NCBI RefSeq assembly: GCF_938039205.1
Contig: NZ_CALHVM010000011.1
Coordinates: 1-12,988 of the forward strand
Length of the DNA stretch: 12,988 bases
Source: an uncultured Campylobacter sp.
GTDB taxonomy: Bacteria; Campylobacterota; Campylobacteria; Campylobacterales; Campylobacteraceae
Direction of reading: 5' to 3'
The notes below the pieces were generated by a model. It saw only the letters and a program-made list of their open reading frames with translations. It did no database searches and was not told the DNA's origin. Positions 1-7,936 of this stretch are shown one piece after another. Within the stretch, counting starts at the first letter, position 1; each line of letters opens with the position of its first letter. The position numbers were made by a program, and so were the translations under genes.

Positions 1-2
1 AA

Positions 3-1517
3 AATGTGGGATTAGTTCTTTTTGCTAGTCTTTTTGTATCTTATGCTTTTATATCCAGTAGCGTAAAAGATTATTTTAAAAGAATAGGATTTTTACTGCT
101 CTTTACCGTTATATTCTTTGTATCCGTAAATTTTATAATGCCTTTTGATCCCGCATCTATAACCGATAATGACTCAAAAGGAAGTCTATGGACTGTAGCG
201 ACTAGATTTATTTTTGAACCAGAGCTTAGTCGGATATTAACAATAAGCGTATCGGAATTTTTTATAATATTAATTCTTGCATATTTTGGAAAAAATATTG
301 TATATCTATATGATGTATTGGTAGGACAAATTGCAGCAAGAACAACTATCTTATTTCGATTTACTATCGTAGCTATTGGACTGACTGCGCTTACTTATAT
401 TGTTTTATTTCATAATACTGTTATATTATATATTATTAAATATATCTCTTATATTAGCTTTTCCATAGCTATGATTTTGTATATCATGTTTGCTGCTATG
501 TTCTATAAAAATAGTAGTATTTTTGGATCAAAAATTTACATTTTCATTACTTTTTGTGTTGCTGCTATAGTTTATAGTAATACTTTCACTACTATCGCCT
601 TAAATATGAATAGCATTCTTTTGTGTGCAGGGTTGGCATTCAGCTTTTTATTAAATCAAAATTTGCGCAAAATAGCTAGGATTTTACTGATCTATTGGAT
701 GCTTGTAATGGTATCTTTCATAATATACGTAAAATTTTTAATACCATATAATTGGCTTGAAAATTATCAAGGTAGTGTATTCGAGGCTAAATCCGAGACC
801 TCATATATTCCTTTAAAAAATATTTATATGAATCAGAAATTATCTTATATTTTTGACTATATTCATGATTATGTACCTAAAAATACAGTATCTGACAAAG
901 ATTTTTACTTTTTTAACTTACCGATAATGTATCTTTTAAATGATAAAATTCCACCATATCACTTAGTAACACAATGGTTTGATGTAACTCCAACAAAACT
1001 GATTAAACAAGAATATATTAATTTTACAAATAGACCAACCAAGAACATCGTTTTATATCAATATTATAAAAAAGCGTTTGATATAAATAAAAGACTTTTG
1101 AGAAAAGATGATTTTATTCAAGAGGATTTTTATAAAGTAATGAATAAATGGGTAAAAGAGGGTAGATATAAATTTATAAACTCCTTTGTTGTACCTAATA
1201 GCTTGATGTTTAATAATGCATCTAAAAATTTAAATATTCAAACAGATGTAATAATTCAAAATAGTAACTTTTTTGATCAAAGTTATGAAAGGTTCTATTT
1301 ATGGCTACAGGATAGCGGCGTAAATCTCATACAAATCACTAGAGACGGAGCCGTTTTGCAAGATATTAATAATACAATTAGGAATTCGGATATAGTAACC
1401 TTGAATGGTAATGTAGCCAATATAATGGAAATTTTACCTCAACTTGGGGTTGAGCTGATTGATAAGGCAAATTTTAATACTATAAATATTTATAGACGAA
1501 ATGATAGCTATGATTAA
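3..1517 (+). CDS. Polytopic membrane protein, likely GT-C type glycosyltransferase (5' end outside window)
   Basis: The reading frame is open to the left edge (the codon at 3-5 is sense), so the true start probably lies outside; the GTG at 6 is only the first in-window start codon. About 500 residues are visible. The first ~250 are very hydrophobic, with roughly seven to nine membrane segments. The last ~250 are mainly soluble, beginning after a segment ending near KFLIPY. The tail carries a stretch like the extracytoplasmic domain of PMT/ArnT-like GT-C enzymes (a DYVPKNT region followed by FFNLPIMYLLNDKIPP). I see no diagnostic catalytic motif, since the GT-C acidic residues would sit in the missing N-terminus. 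It overlaps the GtrA-like gene by 8-17 bases and is followed by a GtrB-like gene. By analogy with gtr modules it would move a sugar from a polyprenyl-phosphate donor onto a surface glycan outside the inner membrane. The DNA is distinctly AT-rich. A polysaccharide polymerase is the main alternative. Confidence 0.6.
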   Translation, partial: NVGLVLFASLFVSYAFISSSVKDYFKRIGFLLLFTVIFFVSVNFIMPFDPASITDNDSKGSLWTVATRFIFEPELSRILTISVSEFFIILILAYFGKNIVYLYDVLVGQIAARTTILFRFTIVAIGLTALTYIVLFHNTVILYIIKYISYISFSIAMILYIMFAAMFYKNSSIFGSKIYIFITFCVAAIVYSNTFTTIALNMNSILLCAGLAFSFLLNQNLRKIARILLIYWMLVMVSFIIYVKFLIPYNWLENYQGSVFEAKSETSYIPLKNIYMNQKLSYIFDYIHDYVPKNTVSDKDFYFFNLPIMYLLNDKIPPYHLVTQWFDVTPTKLIKQEYINFTNRPTKNIVLYQYYKKAFDINKRLLRKDDFIQEDFYKVMNKWVKEGRYKFINSFVVPNSLMFNNASKNLNIQTDVIIQNSNFFDQSYERFYLWLQDSGVNLIQITRDGAVLQDINNTIRNSDIVTLNGNVANIMEILPQLGVELIDKANFNTINIYRRNDSYD

Positions 1518-1875
1518 ACGACAAGCCGTCAAGTTTCTCTTCGTAGGTATCATGAATACTACCTTTGGATATGGGCTTTTTGCCCTTTTTATCTATCTAG
1601 GTCTATATTATCCCCTCGCCGTGTTGCTTTCTACGATACTTGGCGTATTGTTTAACTTTAAAACCATAGGCGGACTGGTATTCGGCAGCAACGATAATAA
1701 ACTTATTTTTAAATTTATTTTAGTGTATGTTATAATATATTTTTTAAACATATTCTTTTTATGGCTTTTTAAGCGGCTTGGCTTTGAAAATATGTATCTA
1801 AATGGCTTTGTACTTTTGATCCCGCTGGCTGCGGTATCATTTTTGTTAAATAAATTTTTCGTCTTTAGGAGATGA
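1501..1875 (+). CDS. GtrA-like family membrane protein (putative flippase for polyprenyl-phosphate sugar)
   Basis: This small 124-residue protein is almost entirely hydrophobic, with about four membrane helices. The N-terminal pattern KFLFVGIMNTTFGYGLF and the C-terminal LLNKFFVFRR match the GtrA family, whose members are thought to flip polyprenyl-phosphate-linked sugars across the inner membrane. The length is normal for the family. Two starts are possible, ATG 1501 and ATG 1510. Neither has a clear Shine-Dalgarno sequence, and both overlap the end of the upstream membrane protein gene, so translation is probably coupled. The next gene, a GtrB-like transferase, starts one base after the stop, and the family partnership supports the call. 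The substrate cannot be read from the sequence. Confidence 0.85.
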   Translation: MIAMIKRQAVKFLFVGIMNTTFGYGLFALFIYLGLYYPLAVLLSTILGVLFNFKTIGGLVFGSNDNKLIFKFILVYVIIYFLNIFFLWLFKRLGFENMYLNGFVLLIPLAAVSFLLNKFFVFRR

Positions 1876-1876
1876 T

Positions 1877-2809
1877 ATGAAAAAAATCAGTATAGTTACC
1901 GCCTGCTTTAACGAGGAGGAGAATGTAGAGGAGGTATATTCGCGCGTAAAAAAAGTTATGGGCGAATTTCCGGAGTATGCCTATGAGCATATATTTATCG
2001 ATAATGCTTCGACCGATAGGACGGTTGAAATTTTAAAACGCCTAGCAAAGGATGATAAAAATTTAAAGATCATCGTAAATTCCAGAAACTTCGGGCATAT
2101 CAAATCGCCAACCTATGCGCTTTTGGGTGCAGACGGAGATGCTGTTATCTCTATCGTAGCCGATTTGCAAGATCCGCCCGAGATGATTGCGCAGTTTATA
2201 GAAAAATGGCAAGAGGGCAACGACTTGGTTTTGGCTATTAAGCGAGATAGCGAGGAGCGCGGCGTGATGTTTAAAATCAGAGAGTGTTATTACGAACTCT
2301 TATCAAAACTATCTGAGATCGAGATTTTTAAGAATTTTACCGGCTTTGGACTTTTTGATAAAAAGGTCATTGCGGCTCTTAGACAGATGCATGATCCGTA
2401 TCCGTTTTTTCGTGGAATGCTCGCGGAGGCGGGTTATAAAGTGGCCAAAATTCCTTACGATCAACCTGTGAGGATTAAAGGAGTTACCAAAAATAACTTC
2501 TACACGCTTTATGATATGGGGATACTCGGTATAATCTGCAATTCCAAAGTACCACTTCGGCTCGCAACCTTTATAGGTATGATAATGGGCATTTTAAGCA
2601 TAATAGTAGGACTTGTGTATTTTATACTTAAGCTAATTTATTGGGACGAGATGAGCGTGGGCATCGCGCCTCTTATCATACTTTTTTCATTCGTTTCATC
2701 TGGAATTTTGTTTTTTATCGGTATAATAGGCGAATATATCGGGGCAATTTATACACAAGTGTTAAATCGCCCATTGGTATTTGAAAAAGAAAGAATAAAT
2801 TTTGATTAA
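1877..2809 (+). CDS. GtrB-like family 2 glycosyltransferase (polyprenyl-phosphate sugar synthase)
   Basis: A 310-residue protein with a GT-A catalytic domain (about 1-220) and two C-terminal membrane helices (about 228-252 and 264-290). Features seen are the N-terminal SIVTACFNEEENV, the DNASTD motif with Asp42, NSRNFG at 68-73 and DLQDPPE at 96-102. This combination is typical of the DPM1/GtrB/YfdH group, which loads a sugar from a nucleotide donor onto polyprenyl phosphate at the cytoplasmic face. Start ATG 1877 has a good AGGAG five bases upstream, located in the end of the gtrA-like gene. With the two preceding genes it forms a make-flip-transfer set. The sugar is usually glucose in characterised members, but here it is unknown. 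An ArnC-like role is less likely given the GtrA-like neighbour. Confidence 0.9.
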   Translation: MKKISIVTACFNEEENVEEVYSRVKKVMGEFPEYAYEHIFIDNASTDRTVEILKRLAKDDKNLKIIVNSRNFGHIKSPTYALLGADGDAVISIVADLQDPPEMIAQFIEKWQEGNDLVLAIKRDSEERGVMFKIRECYYELLSKLSEIEIFKNFTGFGLFDKKVIAALRQMHDPYPFFRGMLAEAGYKVAKIPYDQPVRIKGVTKNNFYTLYDMGILGIICNSKVPLRLATFIGMIMGILSIIVGLVYFILKLIYWDEMSVGIAPLIILFSFVSSGILFFIGIIGEYIGAIYTQVLNRPLVFEKERINFD

Positions 2810-2820
2810 AGGGAGCTTTA

Positions 2821-3594
2821 ATGAAAGTTTTAATACTAGCAGGGGGTTTCGGTACTAGGCTTGCCGAAGAGACGAGCATTAGGCCAAAGCCAATGGTAGA
2901 GATCGGCGAAAAACCGATTTTATGGCATATTATGAAAATTTATAGTTTGTACGGATTTAACGAATTCGTCATTCTACTTGGCTATAAAGGCTACTATATC
3001 AAAGAATATTTTGCCAATTATTTTTTGCATCAAAGCGATATGACTATAGATTTGAAAAATGGCAAAATGGAGGTTTTGAGCAATTTTAGTGAGCCTTGGA
3101 GCGTTACGCTGTTAAATACTGGGCTAAACACTATGACTGGCGGTCGTATTAAGCGGGCTCAGAGCATAGTGGGAGACGAACCATTTTTGCTTACTTATGG
3201 AGATGGTGTTAGTGATATAGATATCCACGAGCTTGTAAAATTTCATAAGTCTCATGGCAAAACGCTTACGATGACTTCCGTTCAACCGGAAGGTCGTTTT
3301 GGGGCACTAAATATAGATGACGAAAGTCGCGTGCATGAGTTTAAGGAAAAACCAAAAGGAGACGGCAATTGGATCAATGCAGGTTTCTTTGTATGCGAGC
3401 CCAAGGTTTTTGACTATATTACGAATGGAGATGCGACGATATTCGAGCAAGAGCCGCTTATGAATTTGGCCCACGACGGCGAAATTTTAGCGTATAAACA
3501 CAGTGGATTTTGGAAACCGATGGATACGCTTAGAGATAAGCTTGAGTTAAACAAAATTTGGGATAGCGGCAACGCTCCGTGGAAAAAGTGGTAG
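2821..3594 (+). CDS. rfbF: Glucose-1-phosphate cytidylyltransferase
   Basis: Makes CDP-glucose from CTP and glucose-1-phosphate, the entry step to CDP-3,6-dideoxyhexoses. The 257-residue length equals the family norm. The nucleotidyltransferase signature GGFGTRLAEET (8-18) is followed by RPKPM (21-25) with the conserved lysine. The metal-binding YGDGVSD lies at about 126-132 and an NAGFFV sugar-binding segment follows. The early EETSIRPKPM and the later SVTLLNTGLNTMTGGR segment distinguish RfbF/AscA/DdhA from the dTDP-glucose enzyme RmlA. Start ATG 2821 has AGGGAG five bases upstream. The following gene, a CDP-glucose 4,6-dehydratase, confirms the pathway and begins within a few bases of the stop. 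Confidence 0.96.
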   Translation: MKVLILAGGFGTRLAEETSIRPKPMVEIGEKPILWHIMKIYSLYGFNEFVILLGYKGYYIKEYFANYFLHQSDMTIDLKNGKMEVLSNFSEPWSVTLLNTGLNTMTGGRIKRAQSIVGDEPFLLTYGDGVSDIDIHELVKFHKSHGKTLTMTSVQPEGRFGALNIDDESRVHEFKEKPKGDGNWINAGFFVCEPKVFDYITNGDATIFEQEPLMNLAHDGEILAYKHSGFWKPMDTLRDKLELNKIWDSGNAPWKKW

Positions 3595-3596
3595 CA

Positions 3597-4679
3597 ATGC
3601 AAGATATGCAGGATCTATACTCCGGAATTTATAAGGGCAAAACAGTTTTGCTTACCGGGCATACCGGTTTTAAGGGCTCATGGCTTAGTCTATGGCTGCA
3701 GCGCTTGGGCGCGAAAGTGATAGGGTATTCGCTTCCGGCGCCTACAGAGCCAAATCATATAGGACTTTTAAATTTAAATATCGTCCAGGTAATCGCCGAC
3801 ATACGAGATCTTGCTAAATTAAACGAAGTCTTTGCGGCTTATAAGCCCGACATTGTATTCCACTTTGCCGCTCAGGCGCTCGTACGCCCATCTTATGCCG
3901 ATCCTATCACAACCTACGAAACCAATGTTATCGGCACATTAAAAGTCTTTGAAGCCTGCAGAAAAGCAGGCGTTCGCGCGATCGTAAATATCACAAGTGA
4001 CAAGGCTTACGAAAATAAAGAGTGGGTTTGGGGATATCGCGAGAGCGATCCTATGGGCGGATATGATCCATATAGCTCGTCGAAAGGCTGCGCGGATCTT
4101 CTGGCTAATTCATATCGAAACTCCTTTTTTAACGAAAAAGATTACGGCACAAAGCATCAAACGCTGCTTGCCACGTGTCGCGCAGGTAATGTCATAGGCG
4201 GCGGAGACTGGGCACAAGATAGATTGATTTGCGACGTTATGCGCGCAGCAGCTAAAAATGAAGCGGTAACGATCCGCAATCCGCATGCGACACGCCCTTG
4301 GCAGCACGTACTCGAGCCGCTTGGCGGATATTTACTCGTGGGGCAAAAGTTGCTTGAAGGGCGAAAGGAATTCGGCGGTGCGTGGAATTTCGGACCTAGC
4401 GATGATGGTGCGATTAGGGTGCTTGATGTACTAAAGAGCGCCAAGCGATATTGGGATAAGATAGAATTTAAAATCGGCTCCGACACGGATCAGCCGCATG
4501 AGGCAAATTTATTGAAGCTTGATTGCTCTAAAGCACATGCGCTGCTTGGCTGGAAGCCCGTTTGGGATAGCGAAACGGCATTTGAAAAAACTGTAAAATG
4601 GTATAAAAATTTCTACGAAAACGGCGCAATTGATACCGAGCAAAATTTAAACGACTACGTAAAAGAGATGATGCGATGA
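3597..4679 (+). CDS. rfbG: CDP-glucose 4,6-dehydratase
   Basis: An extended SDR enzyme that converts CDP-glucose to CDP-4-keto-6-deoxyglucose using bound NAD. Counting from ATG 3597 (360 residues, the usual family length), the Rossmann motif TGHTGFKGSWL is at 20-30. The dehydratase active site TSDK is at 133-136, and YSSSK at 159-163 gives catalytic Tyr159 and Lys163. The GHTGFKGSW form is typical of RfbG/AscB/DdhB rather than RmlB. An in-frame GTG at 3579 would add six residues and overlap rfbF by 16 bases. I prefer ATG 3597, two bases after the rfbF stop, because the extra residues are not family-like; ATG 3606 is also possible. The stop overlaps the next start as ATGA, so translation is coupled. 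Confidence 0.95.
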   Translation: MQDMQDLYSGIYKGKTVLLTGHTGFKGSWLSLWLQRLGAKVIGYSLPAPTEPNHIGLLNLNIVQVIADIRDLAKLNEVFAAYKPDIVFHFAAQALVRPSYADPITTYETNVIGTLKVFEACRKAGVRAIVNITSDKAYENKEWVWGYRESDPMGGYDPYSSSKGCADLLANSYRNSFFNEKDYGTKHQTLLATCRAGNVIGGGDWAQDRLICDVMRAAAKNEAVTIRNPHATRPWQHVLEPLGGYLLVGQKLLEGRKEFGGAWNFGPSDDGAIRVLDVLKSAKRYWDKIEFKIGSDTDQPHEANLLKLDCSKAHALLGWKPVWDSETAFEKTVKWYKNFYENGAIDTEQNLNDYVKEMMR

Positions 4680-6469
4680 TAAAAGTTAGCGATTTTATAG
4701 CAAAATTTATAGCCGAACACGAAGATACCGCAAAGACCGTATTTATGGTCTCGGGTGGCGGCAATATGCACCTGATAGATTCGCTTGGCAAAAATGAAAA
4801 TTTAGAGTATGTCTGTAACCATCACGAACAGGCTTGCGCGATAGCTGCAGAGGGCTATGCGCGCGTCTCAAATAAGATCGGTATCGCGTATGTTACCACG
4901 GGTCCCGGCGGGACGAACGCGATTACCGGCGTTTACGGCGCTTGGGTAGATTCGATCCCTATGATGATTATATCGGGACAGGTAAAATTTCAAACGACCG
5001 TCGCTTCGCAACCCGAGCTAAATTTGCGTCAGCTCGGCGATCAAGAGGTCAATATCATTGACATCGTAAAACCTATCACAAAATATGCCGTAATGATAAC
5101 TGATAAAAATAGCATAAAATTCCATCTGCAAAAAGCGGTTTATGAGGCTAAGCACGGCAGACCGGGACCCGTATGGTTGGATGTGCCGCTAGACATACAA
5201 GGCGCGATGGTGGACGAAGCGGATTTGGTAGAATTTGAAATCCCAGAAGAGCCGAAATTCGACACAAAAATCCCACAGGTTCTAGATGCGTTAAAAGCTG
5301 CTAAACGCCCCGTTATCATTGTGGGTAACGGAGTGAGGTTAGCCAATGCAAAAGATGATTTTAGAGCCTTGATTGACGAGTTAAAAATCCCTGTTTTGAC
5401 TGCTATTTCAGGAGTTGATTTAATAGAAACTTCAAATAAGTATTTTTTTGGTAGACCGGGAATTTTAGGTGAGAGGGCCGGGAATTTTGTAATTCAAAAT
5501 AGCGATTTGGTAATAGTATTAGGTACAAGATTAAATCTTAGAATTTTGAGCTTTAATTGGGAATTTTTTGCGCGAGAAGCCAAAAAAATTATGATTGATA
5601 TAGATGAAAACGAACTTAATAAAAAAACTTTTATTCCGGATATAAAAATTAAATCCGATGCAAAGGTTTTTATAAATGATCTTAGAGAAAAAGCTAGAGA
5701 TTTAAATCTAGAAATTGGAGACTGGCTTAAATATTGTAATAGAATAAAAATGAAATATCCTGTTTTTGATAAGTCCGTATTGAAAGAGAAGAATTATGTC
5801 AGTTCATATTATTTTCCAAGATTACTTTCGGAGAAATTACCAAAAAATTCTCTCTTGCTTACCGGTAATGGCATAGCATATACATCAACATTTCAGAGCT
5901 ATCCGGTACGAGCAGGTGATAGGCTTTTTGCAAATGTCGGATGTGCTTCTATGGGCTATGATTTGCCGGCACTAATTGGTGCATGCGTAGCAAATAATAA
6001 AAGACAAACTATATGCTTAACCGGTGATGGAAGCATTCAGATGAATATCCAGGAATTGCAAACTATTATTCATTATCGGCTTCCCGTTAAAATTTTTATG
6101 TATAACAACAATGGATACCTCTCTATACGCATAACTCAACATAATTATTTCAATAACAATTTTGTCGGTGAAAGTCCTATAAGTGGTGTAAGTATACCGG
6201 ATATGAAGGCGCTCGCTAAAATTTATGGCTTTAAAGTATTTCAAATTAAAAATAACGATGATGCCAATGCAAAAATAGATGAAATTTTATCATGTGAGGG
6301 ATCGGTGTTTTGCGAAGTGATGCTGCCGCCCAATGAAGCCATAGGGCCAAAAGTTGCATCTATGAAGCTTCGGGATGGGACTATGATATCAAAACCATTG
6401 GAAGATCTTGCTCCATTTTTACCTCGAGATGAATTTTATAAAAATATGATAGTAAAGCCTTTGGATTGA
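4676..6469 (+). CDS. Thiamine-diphosphate-dependent enzyme, acetolactate synthase type (YerE-like role proposed)
   Basis: A full-length 597-residue ThDP enzyme with the acetolactate synthase plan of N-terminal, middle and C-terminal domains. Catalytic Glu51 lies in HHEQACAIAAEGYAR and activates the cofactor. TGPGGTN is at 76-82. The cofactor/Mg motif starts GDGSIQMNIQE (450-460) and ends YNNNGY (476-481), the correct spacing. Such enzymes decarboxylate a 2-ketoacid and ligate the acyl unit to a carbonyl. Lying between CDP-sugar genes, it most plausibly adds a carbon unit to a CDP-ketosugar, as YerE does in CDP-yersiniose synthesis. That is inference; the sequence does not show the substrate. 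Amino-acid biosynthetic IlvB is less likely because no small IlvH subunit is adjacent and the context is glycan. Its start overlaps the rfbG stop by ATGA. The first ~670 bases are much more GC-rich than the rest. Confidence 0.85.
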   Translation: MIKVSDFIAKFIAEHEDTAKTVFMVSGGGNMHLIDSLGKNENLEYVCNHHEQACAIAAEGYARVSNKIGIAYVTTGPGGTNAITGVYGAWVDSIPMMIISGQVKFQTTVASQPELNLRQLGDQEVNIIDIVKPITKYAVMITDKNSIKFHLQKAVYEAKHGRPGPVWLDVPLDIQGAMVDEADLVEFEIPEEPKFDTKIPQVLDALKAAKRPVIIVGNGVRLANAKDDFRALIDELKIPVLTAISGVDLIETSNKYFFGRPGILGERAGNFVIQNSDLVIVLGTRLNLRILSFNWEFFAREAKKIMIDIDENELNKKTFIPDIKIKSDAKVFINDLREKARDLNLEIGDWLKYCNRIKMKYPVFDKSVLKEKNYVSSYYFPRLLSEKLPKNSLLLTGNGIAYTSTFQSYPVRAGDRLFANVGCASMGYDLPALIGACVANNKRQTICLTGDGSIQMNIQELQTIIHYRLPVKIFMYNNNGYLSIRITQHNYFNNNFVGESPISGVSIPDMKALAKIYGFKVFQIKNNDDANAKIDEILSCEGSVFCEVMLPPNEAIGPKVASMKLRDGTMISKPLEDLAPFLPRDEFYKNMIVKPLD

Positions 6470-6470
6470 T

Positions 6471-7151
6471 ATGAGATTTTTATTTTTGGATTTTGACGGC
6501 GTCCTTTTTGATACTGTACGTGAAGCCTATGAGGTTTGTAGATCTACGCCAAGTTTTTTAAGGCAAAAATTTGATGAAAAGCAATATGCCGAATTTTTAA
6601 GATTTAGACCTCATGTGGGTCCGGCATGGAATTATTATTTCGTTATGACAGCTATAACTAATAACAATAAAGAGCTTTTAGCTTTTGATTATAACAATGA
6701 AGCAAAGAAATTTGAAAAAGACTTTTTTGAGACTCGTAAAAAGTTAAAAGCAAATAACTATGAAAATTGGTTGGCTTTGAATAGGCCATATCCGTTTTTA
6801 TTGGAGCTATCAAATATGAAACTGAATCGGCAGACTTTTATTGTAACTACTAAAGATAGTAAAACTGTATTGGATTTAGCCAAAAGATTTAATATTCAAT
6901 TTATAAATAACGATAATATATTGGGGGCAGATATATTTGCTAAATTTAATTCAAAAGCTAATATAATAAATTCAATTTTAAAAGATGGCGATAGCGGGAT
7001 TTTTATAGATGATTCAGAAATGCATTTAAAAAAATGTGAGCACATAAAAGGACTTAAGTTATTACAGCCCGATTGGGGATATGTAGAGAGGAATAGTAAG
7101 TATATGGGCGATATTAAAATGATATTAAGCGTATTGGAGGAAGAGGTATGA
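6471..7151 (+). CDS. HAD-superfamily hydrolase-like protein
   Basis: A 226-residue protein starting one base after the ThDP gene stop. Motif I is DFDGVLFDT, with nucleophile Asp7 and acid/base Asp9. Motif II is probably VTTK (Thr126/Thr127), motif III is likely Lys162 in a SKANII segment, and motif IV is FIDDS (Asp180/Asp181). All HAD residues are therefore present and phosphatase activity is plausible. The stretch between motifs I and II (about 20-115) is a helical cap of C1 type, with no close resemblance to a family I can name. The position between ThDP enzyme and aldolase suggests it removes phosphate from an intermediate of the same sugar pathway, or acts as an accessory factor; this is inference. 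The DNA is very AT-rich, like the second half of the preceding gene. Its stop overlaps the aldolase start (ATGA). Confidence 0.75.
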   Translation: MRFLFLDFDGVLFDTVREAYEVCRSTPSFLRQKFDEKQYAEFLRFRPHVGPAWNYYFVMTAITNNNKELLAFDYNNEAKKFEKDFFETRKKLKANNYENWLALNRPYPFLLELSNMKLNRQTFIVTTKDSKTVLDLAKRFNIQFINNDNILGADIFAKFNSKANIINSILKDGDSGIFIDDSEMHLKKCEHIKGLKLLQPDWGYVERNSKYMGDIKMILSVLEEEV

Positions 7152-7936
7152 ATATAAATGAATTTGAGATGATAGACGTACTTAAAAGGCTTAAAAACGA
7201 ATATGGCGTATTTGAGTTAAAGGCCGAGTTTGAAGCCGAGGGAAGTCGTATGGAGGAGATGATGCGTTTGCGAGATATTGCCAATCGAGCAGATTTGCCT
7301 ATCATCTTAAAGATCGGTGGAGCTGAGGCGGTTACGGATATTTATAATGGTATCATTTTGGGCGTAGAGGGCCTTATTGCGCCTATGGTAGAAACCCCGT
7401 ATGCTGTTTATAAATATCTAGGAGTTATAGAAAATTTGATAAATCCAGACAACCGAGATTATATAGATTTTGCTATAAATATCGAGACAAAAACTGCGGT
7501 AGAAAACATAGATGAAATTTTAAAATTAGAAAAAATTTCGCTACTAAGAAGCATTACATTCGGTAGAAGCGATTTTGCGCAGTCATGCGGTTTGGCTAAA
7601 AAAGATGTAGATAATGAGAAAATTTTAAATGCTGTTCAGCGAGTATCTCGCGCCGTAAAAGCGAAAGGTTTAAAATTTGCAATAGGCGGAAATATTACGG
7701 CTAAATCTATTGATTTTATCAAGACTCTAAAAGCAGAAAATTTAATAGACAAATATGAAACCCGCAAAGTAGTTTTTGCTATAGACTCTATTAATGCCAA
7801 TCCGCGCGAAGGAATAAATACGGCACTAAAATTTGAACTGTTGTGGCTAAAGTCAAAAAGAAGATTTTATGCAAGGATAAAAGCTGAGGATGAACAGCGT
7901 ATAGAAGATTTAGAAAAAAGGCTAAGTAGCAGATGA
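7148..7936 (+). CDS. HpcH/HpaI aldolase / citrate lyase beta-like protein
   Basis: A 262-residue TIM-barrel-type protein. ELKAEFE (23-29) supplies early strand residues. GLIAPMVETPYA follows at about 75-86. The metal-ligand pair of this superfamily fits Glu113 in INIETKTAVEN and Asp142 in FGRSDFAQSCGL. Related enzymes form or split C-C bonds using pyruvate or acyl-CoA enolates with Mg or Mn. Here it might supply a 2-ketoacid to the ThDP enzyme or extend a sugar chain; neither can be decided from sequence. The last ~30 residues are charged and may form a short coiled coil. Start ATG 7148 has GGAGG eight bases upstream and overlaps the HAD stop. Its own stop overlaps the next gene as ATGA. Its composition is less AT-rich than the HAD gene before it. 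Confidence 0.8.
   Translation: MNINEFEMIDVLKRLKNEYGVFELKAEFEAEGSRMEEMMRLRDIANRADLPIILKIGGAEAVTDIYNGIILGVEGLIAPMVETPYAVYKYLGVIENLINPDNRDYIDFAINIETKTAVENIDEILKLEKISLLRSITFGRSDFAQSCGLAKKDVDNEKILNAVQRVSRAVKAKGLKFAIGGNITAKSIDFIKTLKAENLIDKYETRKVVFAIDSINANPREGINTALKFELLWLKSKRRFYARIKAEDEQRIEDLEKRLSSR

Noticed and set aside
3579..3596. GTG start for rfbG at 3579
   Set aside because: The six extra residues lie within the rfbF end and do not look like the family's N-terminus; ATG 3597 gives the usual length.
4110..4486. Long open frames on the minus strand within rfbG, and similar ones in rfbH (8972-9530), wecB (10771-11067) and at 12660-12905
   Set aside because: They are antisense to clearly functional genes, have no ribosome-binding sites worth noting and encode no recognisable domains.
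5441..5625. Short homopolymer runs (T7 near 5443, A7 near 5582 and 5615) in the ThDP gene as possible phase-variation tracts
   Set aside because: Campylobacter phase variation typically uses longer poly-G/C tracts; I found no G or C run above five bases, and the A/T runs are expected in this AT-rich stretch. The reading frame is intact.
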